From positions 1-7,033 of the forward strand of contig JAJZGH010000245.1 of NCBI GenBank assembly GCA_021798635.1: a stretch of 7,033 nt of DNA. Direction: 5' to 3'. Shown here piece after piece: positions 6,239-7,033 of this stretch (position 1 is the first letter of the stretch; each line of letters starts with the position of its first letter). The stretch is from Planctomycetota bacterium. GTDB taxonomy: Bacteria; Planctomycetota; Phycisphaerae; WQYP01. The position numbers and the translations under genes were made by a program. Below the pieces are notes generated by a model. It saw only the letters and a list, made by a program, of their open reading frames with translations, had not been told where the DNA came from and searched no databases.

Positions 6239-6511
6239 TCACTCCATATTCGATGTGCGGCGGTGGTATTTCGCTTTGGCTCGTTCGACACGCCGGTCTA
6301 TTTCACGCTCGTCAACAACACCATGTTTGCGCGTAATGAGGTCACTGAACCTGGTGATTTTGGCTTGCTGTGAGATTGCAATATCCGCTTCAACAAGATG
6401 CTTGATGTAGTGTTCAGGTGTCATGCCGTTGCCTCTGGCCCGCGCGACAACTTGGGCTATTTGCCATTTGGCGAGTCCCTTTATCCGCAACGTGTTACTT
6501 TCCAAGGGCAT
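6239..6511 (-). CDS. Antitoxin partner of the PIN toxin (90 aa)
   Basis: First gene of the minus-strand toxin-antitoxin operon. The N-terminal part (NTLRIKGLAKWQIAQV, then ARGNGMTPEHYIKHLVEAD) has the short strand plus two helices of a small DNA-binding antitoxin fold, probably for dimerisation and autoregulation. The C-terminal part (ITRFSDLI, then DEREIDRRVERAKAKYHRR) is the charged helical tail that usually wraps the PIN toxin. The ATG at 6511 has a strong ribosome site (GAGGAG, 6518-6523, 6 bases before the start). The family assignment rests on size, position and the pattern of the tail. Confidence 0.82.
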   Translation of the reverse strand: MPLESNTLRIKGLAKWQIAQVVARARGNGMTPEHYIKHLVEADIAISQQAKITRFSDLITRKHGVVDEREIDRRVERAKAKYHRRTSNME

Positions 6512-6517
6512 ACGGTT

Positions 6518-6523
6518 CTCCTC
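6518..6523 (-). promoter_or_regulatory. Shine-Dalgarno of the antitoxin gene
   Basis: GAGGAG on the minus strand lies 6 bases before the antitoxin ATG and decides its start. It is much stronger than the GGAG used by the toxin gene, which fits the usual excess of antitoxin over toxin. Confidence 0.75.
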
Positions 6524-6545
6524 GATTATTCTTCCATACTAAATA

Positions 6546-6575
6546 ATTGTACCACGAGCGCTGGCACGGTGTACA
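6546..6575 (-). promoter_or_regulatory. Possible promoter of the toxin-antitoxin operon at the RHS junction
   Basis: On the minus strand TACAAT (6546-6551) could be a -10 box, about 34 bases before the antitoxin ATG. A poor -35 (TGTACA, 6570-6575, 18-base spacer) would lie inside the RHS3 fragment. The -10 is convincing only by position; the -35 match is weak. Confidence 0.25.
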
Positions 6576-7033
6576 GCACCACATCGCAAACGCTTAACGC
6601 CGACGGCCCGGTTACGCTGTTTGTGTATGGTGACAGCACGCTGGTGCCGGTAACATTTGCCTCCAACCCCGGCAGCAGCGATCAACTTTATGGCAAATAT
6701 TACTTCGCCACGGCAGCGGATTATCAGGCGTATATCGCCAGTCCCACCGGCGGCACGCAACCCAATGAAACCATCGTCTACGCCTACTACACTGCGGCGG
6801 ATGTGCAAAATGCAGTAACCGGTGCCTTTGTCGGCGAGGTAAAATCGATCACAGATAATCTGATCACCCCCGCCAATGGCGATCCCAGAAGTGCGTACAC
6901 GAATGTCACAACATTCCAGTATGATTCCAATGCCAACACTACCCAGGAATCCGGTCCGTCTGGTACAATAAATTACGTGTACGATTCTGCCACACAACGT
7001 CATACCGAAACCTGGACGGGTACGGCCTACGCC
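6551..7033 (+). pseudogene. Internal fragment of a third RHS/YD-repeat protein (RHS3), 5'-truncated, running off the window
   Basis: A continuous + strand frame of 161 codons runs to the window edge. It contains RHS-type text: DGPVTLFVYGDSTLVPVTF, then YYFATAADYQAYIASPTGG, VGEVKSITDNLITPANGDP, FQYDSNANTTQESGP and INYVYDSATQRHTETWTG, whose Y-x-Y-D-S-x-x-x-R ends resemble YD repeats. It comes from the body of an RHS core, not from the tip seen at 89-355 and 2491-3033. It has no ATG and no ribosome site, and its frame simply continues back through the antisense of the antitoxin gene. RHS-like sequence starts right where the upstream region of the toxin-antitoxin operon ends, so the 5' part was deleted or separated at that junction. 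The downstream part may continue as a longer RHS gene beyond the window. Confidence 0.72.

Noticed and set aside
5737..6291. Longer form of the PIN toxin starting at the ATG at 6291
   Set aside because: It would overlap the antitoxin by 53 bases and add residues not typical of the family; the GTG at 6234 has a placed ribosome site.
6539..7003. 154-codon open frame on the minus strand
   Set aside because: It is the antisense of the RHS3 fragment; the opposite frame has clear YD-repeat wording while this one has repetitive Gly/Ile/Arg content typical of a shadow.

Overview
The window is about 7 kb of bacterial accessory DNA, moderately GC-rich. It is made of tail pieces of RHS/YD-repeat proteins, each joined to a variable C-terminal domain and followed by a dissimilar gene on the same strand. 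This is the usual layout of a polymorphic-toxin locus: RHS core tip, toxin, immunity. The RHS core (D-x-F-G-N ... DYGY-x-GSLANPMT ... GGDPIN-x-x-DLNGH), a COG1569-type PIN toxin pair and an integrase-type transposase tail suggest an environmental bacterium, possibly from the Planctomycetes/PVC group. That taxonomic guess is an inference and is weak.

Layout on the + strand. Module 1 (about 89-2004) is an RHS tip with a C-terminal domain, broken by a perfect 14-bp tandem duplication that shifts the frame. It is followed 3 bases later by a 320-residue putative immunity protein built from two copies of one domain. A non-coding stretch (2005-2490) holds a direct-repeat element and a good sigma70-like promoter. 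Module 2 (2293-5160) is a longer intact RHS tip with a Gly-rich hydrophobic C-terminal domain. It is followed by a 444-residue protein with two central membrane segments, the likely immunity partner. The direct repeat then recurs (37 bp identical, similarity over about 120 bp), so module 2 lies between two copies of it and each putative immunity gene is followed by one.

On the - strand, 5465-5752 is the C-terminal remnant of an integrase-core transposase, and 5737-6511 is a type II toxin-antitoxin pair with the antitoxin first and a PIN toxin second. To their right, from about 6551 to the window edge, an internal piece of a third RHS protein runs on the + strand with no start codon. Its 5' part was lost at the junction with the toxin-antitoxin pair.

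The region therefore looks like an archive of displaced RHS-toxin/immunity cassettes, mixed with a transposase relic and a stabilising toxin-antitoxin pair. The most interesting points are the 14-bp frameshift that splits toxin 1, the direct repeats bracketing module 2, the self-duplicated immunity protein, the pairing of a membrane-anchored immunity candidate with a hydrophobic glycine-rich effector domain, and the promoter placed in front of an otherwise orphan RHS tip.
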